Positions 38,301-49,291 of a stretch of 64,000 bases of DNA are shown here, piece by piece. A model generated the notes under the pieces. It saw only the letters and a program-made list of their open reading frames with translations, did not search any database and was not told the origin of the DNA. Position 1 is the stretch's first letter; the number at the start of each line of letters is the position of its first letter. Origin of the DNA: Marinobacter nauticus (GTDB lineage: Bacteria; Pseudomonadota; Gammaproteobacteria; Enterobacterales; Shewanellaceae). The stretch lies in assembly GCF_019801015.1 (NCBI RefSeq), contig NZ_JAHVJZ010000003.1, positions 124,001 through 188,000 of the forward strand, given 5' to 3'. Position numbers and translations under genes: made by a program.

Positions 38301-39234
38301 AGCCGGTGGCAGCGCCCGGATAGGGAGAGATGGCCGTCGGGTGGTTGTGGGTCTCCACCTTCATCAGGATATGAACCGGCTCCTGATGGTAGCGGTAAAC
38401 GCCATCGGCGTCGGGGAAGAAGCGGCCGGCGTTGGAGCCAGTCATCACCGCAGCGTTGTCCTTATAGGCGGACAGGGTTTCTTCCGGGGTCACCTCAAAG
38501 GTGTTTTTGATCATCTTGAACAGCGACTTGGGCTGCTCAACGCCGTCGATGGTCCAGTCGGCGTTAAAAATCTTGTGACGACAATGCTCCGAGTTCGCCT
38601 GGGCGAACATGTAGAGTTCAATGTCGTTGGGATTACGACCGAGCCTTTGGAAGTTCTCCACCAGGTAGTCGATCTCATCCTCTGCCAGCGCCAGGCCCAG
38701 TGAGACGTTGGCGCGGGCCAGGGCATCCCGGCCGCCAGCCAGAATGTCCACACTGTTGAACGGCTTTGGCTCAGACGCTTCGAACAACACCTTGGCGTCG
38801 TCAAAGGTCGGCAGCACCGCTTCCACCATGCGGTCGTGGATCAGGGCCAACAGGGCTTTCTGCTCCGCGTCGTTCAGCTCACGGTCCAGTTTGACGTACC
38901 AGGCCAGTCCGCGCTCAAGACGCTTCACTTCCGACAGGCCGCAGTTTTTGGCGATGTCGGTGGCTTTGGAGGACCAGGGAGAGATGGTGCCCGGGCGGGG
39001 GACAACCAGCAGCAGAGTGCCTTCTGGGGTGTGCTCCTCCATGCGAGGGCCATAGGTCAGGATTTGGGCGAGTTGCTGGGAGTGTTGCTCGGACAGGGGA
39101 GCGGAGAGATGGGCGAAGTGAGTGTATTCAGCGTAGAGGTCAGTAACGGGCAATTGGGCGTCTCGGCAAGCTTGCTTAAGCTTGTTGACCCGGAACGCGG
39201 ATAATGCCGGAGCACCGCGAAGGATCTCAATCAC
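35341..39234 (-). CDS. purL: Phosphoribosylformylglycinamidine synthase
   Basis: The 1297-residue protein has the length and start ([15 protein letters not shown]) of the large single-chain PurL of gammaproteobacteria. AGGTGA precedes a GTG start. It contains the N-terminal domain, two AIRS-related ATP-binding halves (for example [16 protein letters not shown]) and a C-terminal glutaminase with nucleophile Cys in GVCNGCQML and His in SHGEGRAEF. It converts FGAR, glutamine and ATP to FGAM in purine synthesis. The neighbouring divergent mltF is the arrangement also seen in E. coli. No clear PurR box is visible in the short gap. Confidence 0.98.
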   Translation of the reverse strand: MIEILRGAPALSAFRVNKLKQACRDAQLPVTDLYAEYTHFAHLSAPLSEQHSQQLAQILTYGPRMEEHTPEGTLLLVVPRPGTISPWSSKATDIAKNCGLSEVKRLERGLAWYVKLDRELNDAEQKALLALIHDRMVEAVLPTFDDAKVLFEASEPKPFNSVDILAGGRDALARANVSLGLALAEDEIDYLVENFQRLGRNPNDIELYMFAQANSEHCRHKIFNADWTIDGVEQPKSLFKMIKNTFEVTPEETLSAYKDNAAVMTGSNAGRFFPDADGVYRYHQEPVHILMKVETHNHPTAISPYPGAATGSGGEIRDEGATGRGSKPKAGLTGFTVSNLKIPGFEQPWEQEYGKPDRIVTALDIMIEGPLGGAAFNNEFGRPALNGYFRTYEQQVESFNGAEVRGYHKPIMLAGGFGNIREEHVQKGEIPVGAKLIVLGGPAMNIGLGGGAASSMASGQSSEDLDFASVQRDNPEIERRCQEVIDRCWQMGEQNPIAFIHDVGAGGLSNAMPELVDDGGRGGRFQLRDVLSDEPGMSPLELWCNESQERYVMAVAPENLDTFAAICKRERAPFAVIGEATEELQLVLEDSHFDNKPIDMPMDVLLGKAPKMHRDVATTQCDAPALNTQGIELNDAIRRVLRLPAVAEKTFLITIGDRSVTGLVARDQMVGPWQVPVANCAVTAATLDTYHGEAMSMGERTPLALINYGASARMAVGEALTNLASAHVGPLKHVKLSANWMAAAGHPGEDAGLYEAVKAVGEELCPALGLTIPVGKDSMSMKTAWEENGEAKSVTAPLSLVITAFGRVEDVRDTVTPQLRSDLGDSTLIYLDLAAGKQRLGGSALAQVYNQLGNEAPDVDDADRLKGFWLAVQQLVAEQKLIAYHDKGDGGLLVTLAEMAFAGKLGLNVDLTGLGADALALLFNEELGAVVQVRNDDLAAVQAILAQHGLADCSHAIGGLSSDDRIVIRQGDAVLVDEARTELRTIWGETTFRMQSLRDNPECAEEEFKAKHDAEDPGLFAKLSFDPAEDIAAPYIAKGVAPKVAILREQGVNSHVEMAAAFDRAGFEAIDVHMSDILSGRLTLEQFQALVACGGFSYGDVLGAGEGWAKSILFNDRAREQFQGFFERPDTLSLGVCNGCQMLSNLKSIIPGSEHWPHFVRNRSERFEARFSLVEVQESPSAFLGGMAGSIMPIAVSHGEGRAEFANLDAFQAADTSGTVALRYLNHRGQIATQYPANPNGSPAGITGLTTIDGRATIMMPHPERVFRTVANSWHPDGWGEDSPWMRMFRSARVTLG

Positions 39235-39334
39235 GTCGGTTCACCTTATATATTGTTATGATGCAGGGTATGGTTGAGGTGGGCGCTATTATAGAGAAAA
39301 GCCCTGCCTAAAACACCCTCAGTCAATCAGGAAG

Positions 39335-40723
39335 ATGACCACCATCGTAAGGCCCTTGAAGTTTGCCGTAATTCCGGCGCTGTTTGCCCTGTTTCTCAGT
39401 GGCTGTCTGGAGATCGCACCGCCGAAAACCCAGGCCCGCGCCGTAGTGAATCCCACCACTCTGGATGTGGGCACGCTGTATGGTCCCACCACCTACGTGG
39501 TCGGGGGCCAGGGCGCCAGTGGCTTCGATTATGACCTCGCCGTCGATTTTGCCGACTACCTTGGTGTGCCGCTGAAAATCCACCCTTATCACAGCCACGA
39601 AGCGCTGTTCGACGCCATGGAAGCCGGCAAGGTGGACCTGATGGCCGCCGCCCTGACCAGCACCCCTGCCCGTCAGATGTTCTGGCAGTTTGGACCGCCG
39701 CTCTATGAGATCAGCAATCAACTGGTGTACCGCAATGGCGTGCCCCGGCCCAAAGACTTGGGCGCCCTCAGCGGCACTCTGGTGGTGGCCAGAGGCAGCA
39801 GCCACGTTGAACTTCTGCACGCCGCGACCGTTCAATACCCCAATCTGACCTGGCAGGAAACCAGCGACTACGACAGCCAGGAACTGCTGGCCAGAGTGGC
39901 CGAGGGCGAGCTGGATTACACCCTGGCGGATTCCTCTGCGGTGATGGTGACGCAACGTTTTTACCCGGAACTTCGGGTCGCATTTGACCTGGGGGAGCCG
40001 ATGTCAGTGGCCTGGGCGTTGTCCCGCTCCAGCGACAACCCGCTGTTCAGTGACCTGCTGGATTTCTGGGATCGCCAGGTGCGCGGTGACCGGCTAATCC
40101 GCCTTGAGGAGCGCTATTTTGGCCATGTGCAGGGGTTTGACTATGTCGACACCCGGGCCTTTATTCGCGCCGCCAAATCCAAACTGCCCCGCTATCAGCC
40201 GCTGTTTGAGCGCTACGCCGGTGATCTGGACTGGCGCAAACTGGCGGCCGTCAGCTATCAGGAATCCCACTGGAATCCGCACGCCCGTTCACCAACCGGC
40301 GTGCGGGGCATGATGATGCTGACCCTGCCCACCGCCAAACGGATGGGGATCCGTAATCGTCTGGACGCGGAACAGAGCATTCGTGGTGGCAGCGAGTACC
40401 TGCAGCAACTGCTCACCCGGTTGCCTCCCCGCATTCCGGAAGAGGAGGCGATCTGGTTCGCCATGGCCGCCTACAACATCGGACTGGGGCATCTTGAAGA
40501 CGCCAGGGTGATCACCCAACGCCACGGCAAAGATCCCAACAGCTGGAAAGACGTGAAGGAGTTCCTGCCCCTGCTGCGCCAGAGAAAGTACTACCAGGAC
40601 ACCCGCTATGGCTTTGCCCGTGGGGATGAAGCCGCCCACTACGTGGACAATATCCGTCGTTACTACGACACCCTGGTGTGGCTGGACAGCCAATCGCAGT
40701 TGCCCCCCGCCTTACACCAATAG
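39335..40723 (+). CDS. mltF: Membrane-bound lytic transglycosylase F
   Basis: The 462-residue protein starts with a lipoprotein-type signal (FAVIPALFALFLSGC). It has an N-terminal solute-binding-protein-like regulatory domain (GFDYDLAVDFADYLGVPLKI) and a C-terminal lysozyme-like SLT domain with catalytic Glu in AVSYQESHWNP and the AYNIGLGHLEDAR substrate loop. MltF cleaves peptidoglycan glycan strands to 1,6-anhydro products at the outer membrane. It is divergent from purL. Confidence 0.95.
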   Translation: MTTIVRPLKFAVIPALFALFLSGCLEIAPPKTQARAVVNPTTLDVGTLYGPTTYVVGGQGASGFDYDLAVDFADYLGVPLKIHPYHSHEALFDAMEAGKVDLMAAALTSTPARQMFWQFGPPLYEISNQLVYRNGVPRPKDLGALSGTLVVARGSSHVELLHAATVQYPNLTWQETSDYDSQELLARVAEGELDYTLADSSAVMVTQRFYPELRVAFDLGEPMSVAWALSRSSDNPLFSDLLDFWDRQVRGDRLIRLEERYFGHVQGFDYVDTRAFIRAAKSKLPRYQPLFERYAGDLDWRKLAAVSYQESHWNPHARSPTGVRGMMMLTLPTAKRMGIRNRLDAEQSIRGGSEYLQQLLTRLPPRIPEEEAIWFAMAAYNIGLGHLEDARVITQRHGKDPNSWKDVKEFLPLLRQRKYYQDTRYGFARGDEAAHYVDNIRRYYDTLVWLDSQSQLPPALHQ

Positions 40724-40860
40724 TCAATTCCCGCTTTTGAGTGAGTTTCTTACTTTCAATCACTTTATAAACCCGCGCTCTACTACGCTTTGCTTCTACC
40801 TAAAGGGTATGGACACCCACCGTGTACTTAACGGTCCACTCAGGAAGAGAGGTGAATGCG

Positions 40861-42747
40861 ATGAAGGGAAGTTGGCGTATCGAGCGTCTGGACTCACTGT
40901 CCATCAAAGCCAGAATTCGGTTAATCAACCTGCTGCTGTTGGTTTTTATCGGCTTATATGCCCTCTATGCGCAATACAATGCTGCGCTGTTGCAGAGGCT
41001 TGATCAGGCGATTCAGCTGAACCATCAGAGCGAGGTTGATCTGCTTTCCCTCCGCCGGAATGAAAAGGACTTTCTGCTCAGACAAACACCCAAATACCTG
41101 GATCAACATCAGGAGGTCGGCGATCGACTCAGTGGTCAACTCACTGAACTTAGTGCGATGCTGACGGATCTTGAACTGGCCGATCCCACCACCATCAATA
41201 CCATCAAAACCGATCTGGCCGGCTATCAAAATGAGTTCTCGCGGCTGGTCCGGCACACCCAGGCCATCGAGGGCACTGCCACTGAGCCCGGACTAAAACC
41301 CGCAGTTGAGATGGCTCGGTCGGCACTGAATGATGCCGTTGCCAATACCAAAGACTTTGAGCTGGAACTGAGCGCCATGGCCCTGTTTCTCTCTGAACTG
41401 CAGTTTAGCGCCCGGCCCACCACCGACGCGTTGACCCGGTTTTCCGCTCTTTTGGACCAGTTTGCCCAGCATCAACGCGCCCACCCGGATCTGTCCGAAG
41501 CACTGCTGCACTACCAGCAGGCCGCAGAGCACCTGATAAGGGCTTATCGCACTTATGGCCTGACTCCTCAGGAGGGGATACGGGGGGCGCTGCGCCAGAA
41601 TGCTCACGCCATCGAGACCAGTCTGCTGGCACTGAATCAAAACTTACACGCCACCATCGACGGCCGGCTTGAAGCCAACCGCTGGCGTCAGGGCGTGGTC
41701 GGTCTGGTCATCGCATTGCTGTTGAGTGCCATTCTTGGCCTGGTGGGAAAAAGCATCGTCCGGCGCATCGTGAAACTCAGGGACTCCATGTGCGACATCG
41801 CCAGCGGCAGTGGCGACCTGACGGCGCGCATCAACGAACGTGGCAATGATGAGCTGGCCCAACTGGCCCAGGCCTTCGACACCTTTGTCAGTCAGCTGCA
41901 CGGACACATCGTCGACATCGACGAGGTGATGACCACCCTGTCACAAAGCTCGGAACAATCGCACCAGTCCGCCCGCCAGAGTCTCGATAATACGGAACAG
42001 CAAAAACGGGAATCCGAGGGGGTGGAAGTGGCCATAACCCACCTGTCATCCAGCAATCAGGAGATCGCCGCCAGTCTTCACGATACCGCTCAGGCCGCGC
42101 TCCAGATACAGCAGGCCAGCCAGACCGCGCTGACCCTGACCCACGACTCCAGCAGCAACATTGAAACCTTGGCGCAGAATATCGGCGACACCCAGGTACT
42201 GGTAAGCCAACTGGAAGCGCAAAGCCGCGAGATCAACAAGATTGTGACCACCATTCAGACCATCTCAGAGCAAACCAATCTGCTGGCGCTGAATGCGGCC
42301 ATCGAAGCGGCCCGGGCGGGTGAGTATGGTCGCGGATTTGCTGTGGTCGCTGATGAGGTCCGCCAGCTGTCTCAGAAAACCAACCAGTCCACCACCCAGA
42401 TCGACCAAACCATCAGCGACCTGACCCAAAACATCGACAACACCGTCTGCCAGATGTCCTCCAGCCTGACTCAGGCCCAGACCAGCACCGCAAACATGAG
42501 TCAGGTGGTGGATGCCATTGAGCGCATTACCGACCAGATCAATGAGGTTTCGGATAAACACCGTCAGATCGCGGCGGCGTCAGAGGAGCACGCCCAGGCC
42601 ACAAAAGAGATCGACAGCAAGGTGGTCAATATCAGTCACCTGGCAGGGTGCACCTACACCGCGGTTTCCGGCTCCGTCGCCGACAGTGAGCAGGTGGCCA
42701 GCGTCAGCCAGAAGCTGAAGCAGATCCTGAGCGCTTTCCGCTACTGA
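40861..42747 (+). CDS. Methyl-accepting chemotaxis protein with HBM sensor
   Basis: The ATG at 40861 follows AGGAAGAGAGGTG; an in-frame GTG at 40822 has weaker support. The 628-residue protein has a membrane helix (about 25-45). An all-helical periplasmic domain with [17 protein letters not shown], the mark of helical bimodular sensors, follows (about 46-275). A second helix (about 278-298), HAMP and a signalling domain ([20 protein letters not shown]) complete it. Characterised HBM receptors such as McpS bind organic acids. A Cys residue sits unusually in the late signalling helix ([10 protein letters not shown]). Confidence 0.93.
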   Translation: MKGSWRIERLDSLSIKARIRLINLLLLVFIGLYALYAQYNAALLQRLDQAIQLNHQSEVDLLSLRRNEKDFLLRQTPKYLDQHQEVGDRLSGQLTELSAMLTDLELADPTTINTIKTDLAGYQNEFSRLVRHTQAIEGTATEPGLKPAVEMARSALNDAVANTKDFELELSAMALFLSELQFSARPTTDALTRFSALLDQFAQHQRAHPDLSEALLHYQQAAEHLIRAYRTYGLTPQEGIRGALRQNAHAIETSLLALNQNLHATIDGRLEANRWRQGVVGLVIALLLSAILGLVGKSIVRRIVKLRDSMCDIASGSGDLTARINERGNDELAQLAQAFDTFVSQLHGHIVDIDEVMTTLSQSSEQSHQSARQSLDNTEQQKRESEGVEVAITHLSSSNQEIAASLHDTAQAALQIQQASQTALTLTHDSSSNIETLAQNIGDTQVLVSQLEAQSREINKIVTTIQTISEQTNLLALNAAIEAARAGEYGRGFAVVADEVRQLSQKTNQSTTQIDQTISDLTQNIDNTVCQMSSSLTQAQTSTANMSQVVDAIERITDQINEVSDKHRQIAAASEEHAQATKEIDSKVVNISHLAGCTYTAVSGSVADSEQVASVSQKLKQILSAFRY

Positions 42748-42752
42748 CGACC

Positions 42753-42768
42753 GTGTGATGCGTCACAC
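42753..42768. other. Short perfect dyad after the HBM receptor
   Basis: GTGTGA-TGCG-TCACAC is symmetric but lacks a T-run and has a 4-base centre rather than the 6 of a CRP site. It may be a weak structural or regulatory element. The rest of 42769-42993 shows nothing clear. Confidence 0.3.
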
Positions 42769-42993
42769 CCGCCAGCAACAAGTCGTGATGCACTGCACAA
42801 TCACGGGGCGTTTTGTGCTGGCTCAACTTGACGGTGCTTCAGCCCTGGGTTAAGCATTAGGTCTGGATGTTGCTTAGAAATAAGGAGAAAGGCGGTCGTC
42901 ACAATGGCGTCACCCGCGTGACACCCAACCGTCATCCAGGCGGGCCATCGTTATGCTTCGATGGGTTGTTCAGTCAGAAAGGAGGAACCGGTA

Positions 42994-44638
<1,645 letters not shown>

Positions 44639-44674
44639 CCCACCCTCGCCCATCGATTCTAAGGAGAGACTTTG

Positions 44675-45613
44675 GTGCGCCTGATAGTGATGCTTTTGAT
44701 GCTGGTATGCGGTTATGCCAGCGCTGCCCCGCAATGGTTTCTGGCACCGCCGCTGTCCGATCAGGATCAGTGGTATGGCGCAGGCAGCGGCCCCACCAGT
44801 GCGGACGCCCGCCAGAAAGCTCTGGCGGATGTGGCTCAGCAGATCACCACCACCTTGCAGTCGCAGTACCACAGTCGCATCGCCCAACAGGGTGACGCCA
44901 CCGAGATCCGTCGGGAAAGCCGGGTCCAGGCCAGCAGCGAGACGATCGCGTTCAGTGACCCCCAGGTGGTGCAGCAGTCCCGTCAGGGGGAGACCACTTT
45001 CGTCCTGGTCCGGGTGGACCGCGAGGCGTTCATTCAGAGCCAGCTTCAGGCCCTGCAGCGGCATCTGGCTGATGCGCGCCAGGCCCTGAGTGGGTCACCT
45101 CAGGGGCACGAGGCGTTTTTGGCCTGGGCCCGCTACGACAACGCCCGGCATCAAGCCGCGCAGTTGATTGACAGGCTGGGCGGCCTCTCCCCCCGATTTG
45201 ACGATTATCCACCGCAACTGGCGGTGCTGGCCGAACAGAAAATGGCGTTGCTGTCAGGCCTTCGGGTGAGCGTTCAGGGCCCGGCGGCAGCGGCCCCTTT
45301 GTTGCCGGTGTTGCGGCATCGGCTGGCGCAGGAAGGGATCCTGGTCCAGCACCAGGATCCCAGCCCCCCTCACCTGTTGTTGCTGGTCACGCCGGTGATG
45401 CAGACCGGCGACGCCAATGGCAACAAAGTGGCCCGCCTGTCGGTAACGCTGTCCCTGAAGGATTACGGAGCACTGCACGACACACTGGCGCAAGCCCACC
45501 ACGAATACTGGGGACGCGCCAACGGCGAGTTGACCCATGCCATGCAGCAGGCCCACCAGGCGGCTGCAGAAGATTTGGCGCAGGACGCGCTGAAACCACT
45601 GCTCAGCTTATGA
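44675..45613 (+). CDS. LPP20-like exported protein
   Basis: GTG at 44675 follows AAGGAG by 8 bases (a TTG one codon earlier is an alternative). The 312-residue protein has a signal peptide (MRLIVMLLMLVCGYASA). An LPP20-like module (WYGAGSGPTSADARQKALADVAQQI) follows, then an SET-rich strand region, helical segments and a C-terminal beta-rich domain. LPP20 relatives include outer-membrane lipoproteins and flagellar FlgP, but this copy lacks a lipidation Cys. Operon: 27 bases to the next gene. Confidence 0.7.
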   Translation: MRLIVMLLMLVCGYASAAPQWFLAPPLSDQDQWYGAGSGPTSADARQKALADVAQQITTTLQSQYHSRIAQQGDATEIRRESRVQASSETIAFSDPQVVQQSRQGETTFVLVRVDREAFIQSQLQALQRHLADARQALSGSPQGHEAFLAWARYDNARHQAAQLIDRLGGLSPRFDDYPPQLAVLAEQKMALLSGLRVSVQGPAAAAPLLPVLRHRLAQEGILVQHQDPSPPHLLLLVTPVMQTGDANGNKVARLSVTLSLKDYGALHDTLAQAHHEYWGRANGELTHAMQQAHQAAAEDLAQDALKPLLSL

Positions 45614-45640
45614 GCGTATTCACACCATCAAGGATGAACC

Positions 45641-46336
45641 ATGAAACTGAAACCCCTCTGCCTCGCGCTCGCCCTTAGTACCGGGCTGACGGCCTGTGCC
45701 AGCACCGAAACCAATACCGCCTTTGTCGACAGCAATGGCGCGCCCATGACCGAAGAGCAGATCGCCAAGCTGGATCGCAACCAGTATGTGGCGTTGCTGA
45801 AGCAGGACTTCGAAACCGTCGGTTTTGAAATCACCCCAATCAGCATGAGCATCGACACCGTTTCCAGCGGCATCAAAGAGGTGTTTGAGCGCCAGTACGA
45901 TGTGATGGAGCAATACCGCATCATCGCGGAAAACCACCGTGACGTTCAGTCGTTCCTTTACGCCAATCAGGGCAAATCTGAGCAGGAGTTGCAGGCGGCG
46001 ATGGCGGCCTTTGATGCGCAGCGGCCCGAGGGCGAGCCCCGCCTGAGCGACCGTGTGGCCGCCTATAACGAAGCCAACGCCTCCATCTTCGCCTCCAACA
46101 TGGAGCTGACGATTGAGCTGGCGACCCAGGGCGTGGTGTTCAGCGAGCTGGCCGCCAACGCCCACGAAGTGCTGCTGGCGGAAGGGATGAGCATGGTGAT
46201 GCGCATCGGCGATATGGATGATGCCTTGGAAGAGGCCCAGACCCGCCTTGAGCTGGCCATGAAGGCCAACGACGTGATTGAGCAGGATCAGGCGGTGGTC
46301 AAGATCGCCCAGGAGATCCAGTCCCTGCGTTTCTGA
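45641..46336 (+). CDS. Helical lipoprotein of unknown function
   Basis: The 231-residue product has a lipoprotein signal (MKLKPLCLALALSTGLTAC). The mature part is predominantly long helices (about 55-225) with frequent Glu, Gln and Ala, suggesting a coiled-coil bundle. No known domain is recognised. GGA lies before the ATG. Gaps of 27 and 18 bases to its neighbours place it in the LPP20/CsgG-like operon. Confidence 0.7.
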   Translation: MKLKPLCLALALSTGLTACASTETNTAFVDSNGAPMTEEQIAKLDRNQYVALLKQDFETVGFEITPISMSIDTVSSGIKEVFERQYDVMEQYRIIAENHRDVQSFLYANQGKSEQELQAAMAAFDAQRPEGEPRLSDRVAAYNEANASIFASNMELTIELATQGVVFSELAANAHEVLLAEGMSMVMRIGDMDDALEEAQTRLELAMKANDVIEQDQAVVKIAQEIQSLRF

Positions 46337-46354
46337 TCTCAAGGACGAGCATTA

Positions 46355-47494
46355 ATGACACGCCAACAACTGATGGCGGTGCTGCCGGCGATGGTGCTCG
46401 CCGGCTGCGCATCCAACGCCACCATTAAGTACCCACCCCAAACCCAACAGCAGGCGGAGATTGATAACCGTCAGTCCACCGCTTACGTGGCCAAAGCCGC
46501 GACCGAATTTCGTGATCGGGACATCGTGGTCCCGGCCTATTTCGACACTCAGGGGCTGGAGCTGTGCACCTTTGACCCGGCCAACGAGTCCGACGGCTGC
46601 CCGCTGAAGAAACCGGTGCTCAGGGTCTACTTCGATGGCAACCAGGTGCAGGGCAAAAGTGAGCTGGCTGAAGCCCTGCACAGTCTGGACAACCTGAACC
46701 TGAGCAAGATGTTCGAGAATCAGGTGGTGGGCCTCAACCGGTTTCGCATCGTCACCCGGGACCAGTCTGCGGTGGACGTGGAACTGGACACCCAGCTTCG
46801 CGATGGGGGCGCCTCGGCGGTGATCGCCCGGCGCATGGAGCAGGCCCCGCTGCTGCCCGACTACCTGCTGAAGATCGACACCCTCAAAACCGCCGACACC
46901 TTCTACGCCGAGTACAACGGCATGGCTCAGTACGGGCTGGAGCTGACCTCTGCGGTGCTTAACCCGATGACCAAGGAGAAACTCAGCCACCCCAATGTGG
47001 GCAAAGTCCGGGTCCGGGGCACCGATGTCCGGGCGAAGTCAGAGTTGGTGTTTACCGAAGTGAGTGGCCGCTACTACACCGGTTTTGATTACACCAACCC
47101 GGACAACGTGCGGGCGGTGATGAACGACATGGCCTCGCGGGGCTTCGACATCATGATCACCCGGCTGTTGTCGGAGATGCCGGCGACCGCTCAGGTGCAG
47201 GGCTTCAAAGGCAACCAGGTCACGCTGGATCGGGGCCAGAATGCCGGGATCCTGCCTAACGAAACCATGGTGTTGTTCCAGTACGAAGCGGGCTTTGTGG
47301 AGCCCATCGGTATCGCCACCATGACGCCGTCCAGCCTGAGCGCTTACGGCACCGTAGTGCGGTGGAAAGACAATGATCTGGCGGACGGCATCCGCCGCAA
47401 CGCTAAAGGGCAGATCTACCGCCCCGACCCCGCCGTCCGCATCTTTGCGGTGTCGGTCGGCACCCCACCGGATTTTCTGGATAAGCGGATGTGA
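46355..47494 (+). CDS. CsgG-like lipoprotein
   Basis: The 379-residue product has a lipoprotein signal (LMAVLPAMVLAGC). The mature part resembles the CsgG/HfaB-like fold in pattern: a helix-strand region around LHSLDNLNLSKMFENQVVGLNRFRIVTRD and strand-rich segments with YAEYNGMAQYGLELT. It ends with a domain around VTLDRGQNAGILPNETMVLFQY. CsgG relatives form outer-membrane export or scaffold rings. The resemblance is by eye and moderate. Its stop overlaps the next gene's ATG (TGATG). Confidence 0.55.
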   Translation: MTRQQLMAVLPAMVLAGCASNATIKYPPQTQQQAEIDNRQSTAYVAKAATEFRDRDIVVPAYFDTQGLELCTFDPANESDGCPLKKPVLRVYFDGNQVQGKSELAEALHSLDNLNLSKMFENQVVGLNRFRIVTRDQSAVDVELDTQLRDGGASAVIARRMEQAPLLPDYLLKIDTLKTADTFYAEYNGMAQYGLELTSAVLNPMTKEKLSHPNVGKVRVRGTDVRAKSELVFTEVSGRYYTGFDYTNPDNVRAVMNDMASRGFDIMITRLLSEMPATAQVQGFKGNQVTLDRGQNAGILPNETMVLFQYEAGFVEPIGIATMTPSSLSAYGTVVRWKDNDLADGIRRNAKGQIYRPDPAVRIFAVSVGTPPDFLDKRM

Positions 47495-48666
47495 TGCCGA
47501 TGAAACGATGGGCTTTTCTGTTCTTGCTGCTGAGCACTCCAGTGCAGGCCAACGTCCCGGTTGAGGCGGAGGGCTGCGCCTATGGCCGGGGGCCTCAGTC
47601 ACAACAGCAGGCCAGGGCGGCGGCCACTCACGCGTTGCAGCAGCAACTGGATGTCACTGCTGACGCCTGGACACCGGCCTTTTCGACGCCCACCCTGCGC
47701 GGCAACGACACCTGCGTGCAAGCCCGCTATACGCCACCGACGGCCTCTGAGCCGCTGTCATTGCAGGCCGACGTGGTGTGGGACAACGCCATGCCCCAAC
47801 ACCTGATGGTGACGGCCAGCGGCCGCAATGCACAGGAGGCGTTGCGACACGCCATCGCTCAGGCGGTGAGCAAAGCCCAACAGCAAGCCCCCGCCGCCAC
47901 ACCGAAGCAGGCCCGCTACCGGTCACTGCTGGCTCAGCACTGGCCTGAGCACGCCGTGACCGACACCCTGGTGCTGACGCAGCAGACCCGTGCCGATGGC
48001 CAGCATCAGATCACCGCCTACCTGACGGTGGAGCTGGAACGGCTCGATGGCTCCCTGCAACGCCAACGTGCGCCCAGTCTCTATCTGGCAGGAACCAACG
48101 ACCTGAATGGCCGGTTGGGGCAATACCTGGCCGAACAGGGTTACACCATCGCCAGTGAACCGGACCAGGCGGACCTGATCCTGCAACTGGCTCACCACCT
48201 TGAAGGCCAGGGTCGCCGCCAACTGCATCTGGAAGCCCAAATCCGCAATCACCAGGGGGACCAATTTGGGCTGTGGCGCAATGAGCCATCCCTGTTCGCA
48301 CTGCCCGATACCCCGCAAACCGCCCAACGCCTGCTTGAGGTGCATCTGGAAGCCGCCCGTCAGAGCCGGGCCCTCTCCCAGGCGTTAGAGCAGGCCCGCC
48401 TGACCCAGTTGGAACAGGGCGGTGCAATGCGGGAGATCTGGCTGACCCGGCACGCCCTGACGGCCGCAGAGATTGAGGCGCTGCTGAGTGCCCTTCCCGG
48501 CGCCAGTCAGGTGCGCATTGAGCAGCATCAGGGCCAGTGGCGGGCCCAGCTTCGTCACCCCGGCAGCAGCCAGACCCTGGCTGAACTGATTCAGGCATCG
48601 CTGGCCGAGCAGGGACAACCCCATACGGCCCCCTCTGCCATCACCGTTCGACAGATCCGTTTTTAA
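47494..48666 (+). CDS. LPP20-like exported protein, second copy
   Basis: The ATG at 47494 overlaps the previous stop. A second ATG at 47500 is equally possible, and a GTG at 47491 is less likely. The 390-residue protein has a signal peptide (KRWAFLFLLLSTPVQA). An LPP20-like opening (GCAYGRGPQSQQQARAAATH) follows. A later domain holds LYLAGTNDLNGRLGQYLAEQG and QADLILQLAHHLEG, a TolB/CsgG-like strand-helix pattern. It carries no lipidation site. I do not recognise the full protein. Confidence 0.6.
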   Translation: MPMKRWAFLFLLLSTPVQANVPVEAEGCAYGRGPQSQQQARAAATHALQQQLDVTADAWTPAFSTPTLRGNDTCVQARYTPPTASEPLSLQADVVWDNAMPQHLMVTASGRNAQEALRHAIAQAVSKAQQQAPAATPKQARYRSLLAQHWPEHAVTDTLVLTQQTRADGQHQITAYLTVELERLDGSLQRQRAPSLYLAGTNDLNGRLGQYLAEQGYTIASEPDQADLILQLAHHLEGQGRRQLHLEAQIRNHQGDQFGLWRNEPSLFALPDTPQTAQRLLEVHLEAARQSRALSQALEQARLTQLEQGGAMREIWLTRHALTAAEIEALLSALPGASQVRIEQHQGQWRAQLRHPGSSQTLAELIQASLAEQGQPHTAPSAITVRQIRF

Positions 48667-48703
48667 ATTGCGATTGAACATTCAACACTGAAAGGAGATC
48701 ACC

Positions 48704-49276
48704 ATGAAAAAACTGCTTCTTCCCCTGCTGGTCGGCACTGCCCTGACCGGTTGTGCCTCCAATGAAGAGGTCGCGCTGGCCTGCACTTTCCCGGACGCTG
48801 CTGAAACCGCAGCCCCCAACTGGGTGTGCGACGAAGTCGTTGAAGGCTATGCCCTGACCGGCGTCGGCTACGCCAAACAGAACCCCGCAGGCATCGGTTT
48901 TATGAAAGAAGTGGCCGCCAATGATGGACGAGTGAAAATGGCCCAGGCCTTCCGCACCCGCGTTGCCGCGACCTTCCGCCAAAGCGTTGTGGCAGCGGGC
49001 AGTGACGGCGACGAAAGCACCGAGACCCTCATTGAAGCCGCGTCCCGCAATGTCACCGAACAAGCGCTGTCCGGCGCCCGCATTCTCAAGTCCCGCACCA
49101 GCCCCAGTGGCGCACTGTATGTGCTGGTTGGCATGAGTGAAGCCGACTACGAGCGCACCATGAAAGAGGCGCTGAAGGCCAGCAAGAGCCAGGATGGCGA
49201 ACTGTGGCAACGCTTCAAGGAAGATGAAGCCACTAAGCTGCTGGATGCCATGCTGGACTCCACCCGCAAGCTCTGA
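48704..49276 (+). CDS. LPP20 family lipoprotein
   Basis: The 190-residue protein has a lipoprotein signal (MKKLLLPLLVGTALTGC) preceded by AAAGGAG. Its LPP20 domain contains GYALTGVGYAKQNPAGIGFM, then DGRVKMAQAFRTRVAATFRQ and a closing strand LYVLVGMSEADYERTM. LPP20 proteins include the Helicobacter outer-membrane antigen and FlgP. It is the third LPP20-like gene in this operon and the only one of the three with a lipid anchor. Confidence 0.85.
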   Translation: MKKLLLPLLVGTALTGCASNEEVALACTFPDAAETAAPNWVCDEVVEGYALTGVGYAKQNPAGIGFMKEVAANDGRVKMAQAFRTRVAATFRQSVVAAGSDGDESTETLIEAASRNVTEQALSGARILKSRTSPSGALYVLVGMSEADYERTMKEALKASKSQDGELWQRFKEDEATKLLDAMLDSTRKL

Positions 49277-49291
49277 TCCCAAGGAGAGACC

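Noticed and set aside
36997-38703. 568-codon open frame opposite purL
   Set aside because: Shadow of a conserved essential gene; no signal peptide, motif or ribosome site.
42753-42768. CRP binding site
   Set aside because: The arms TGTGA and TCACA are separated by 4 bases instead of 6.
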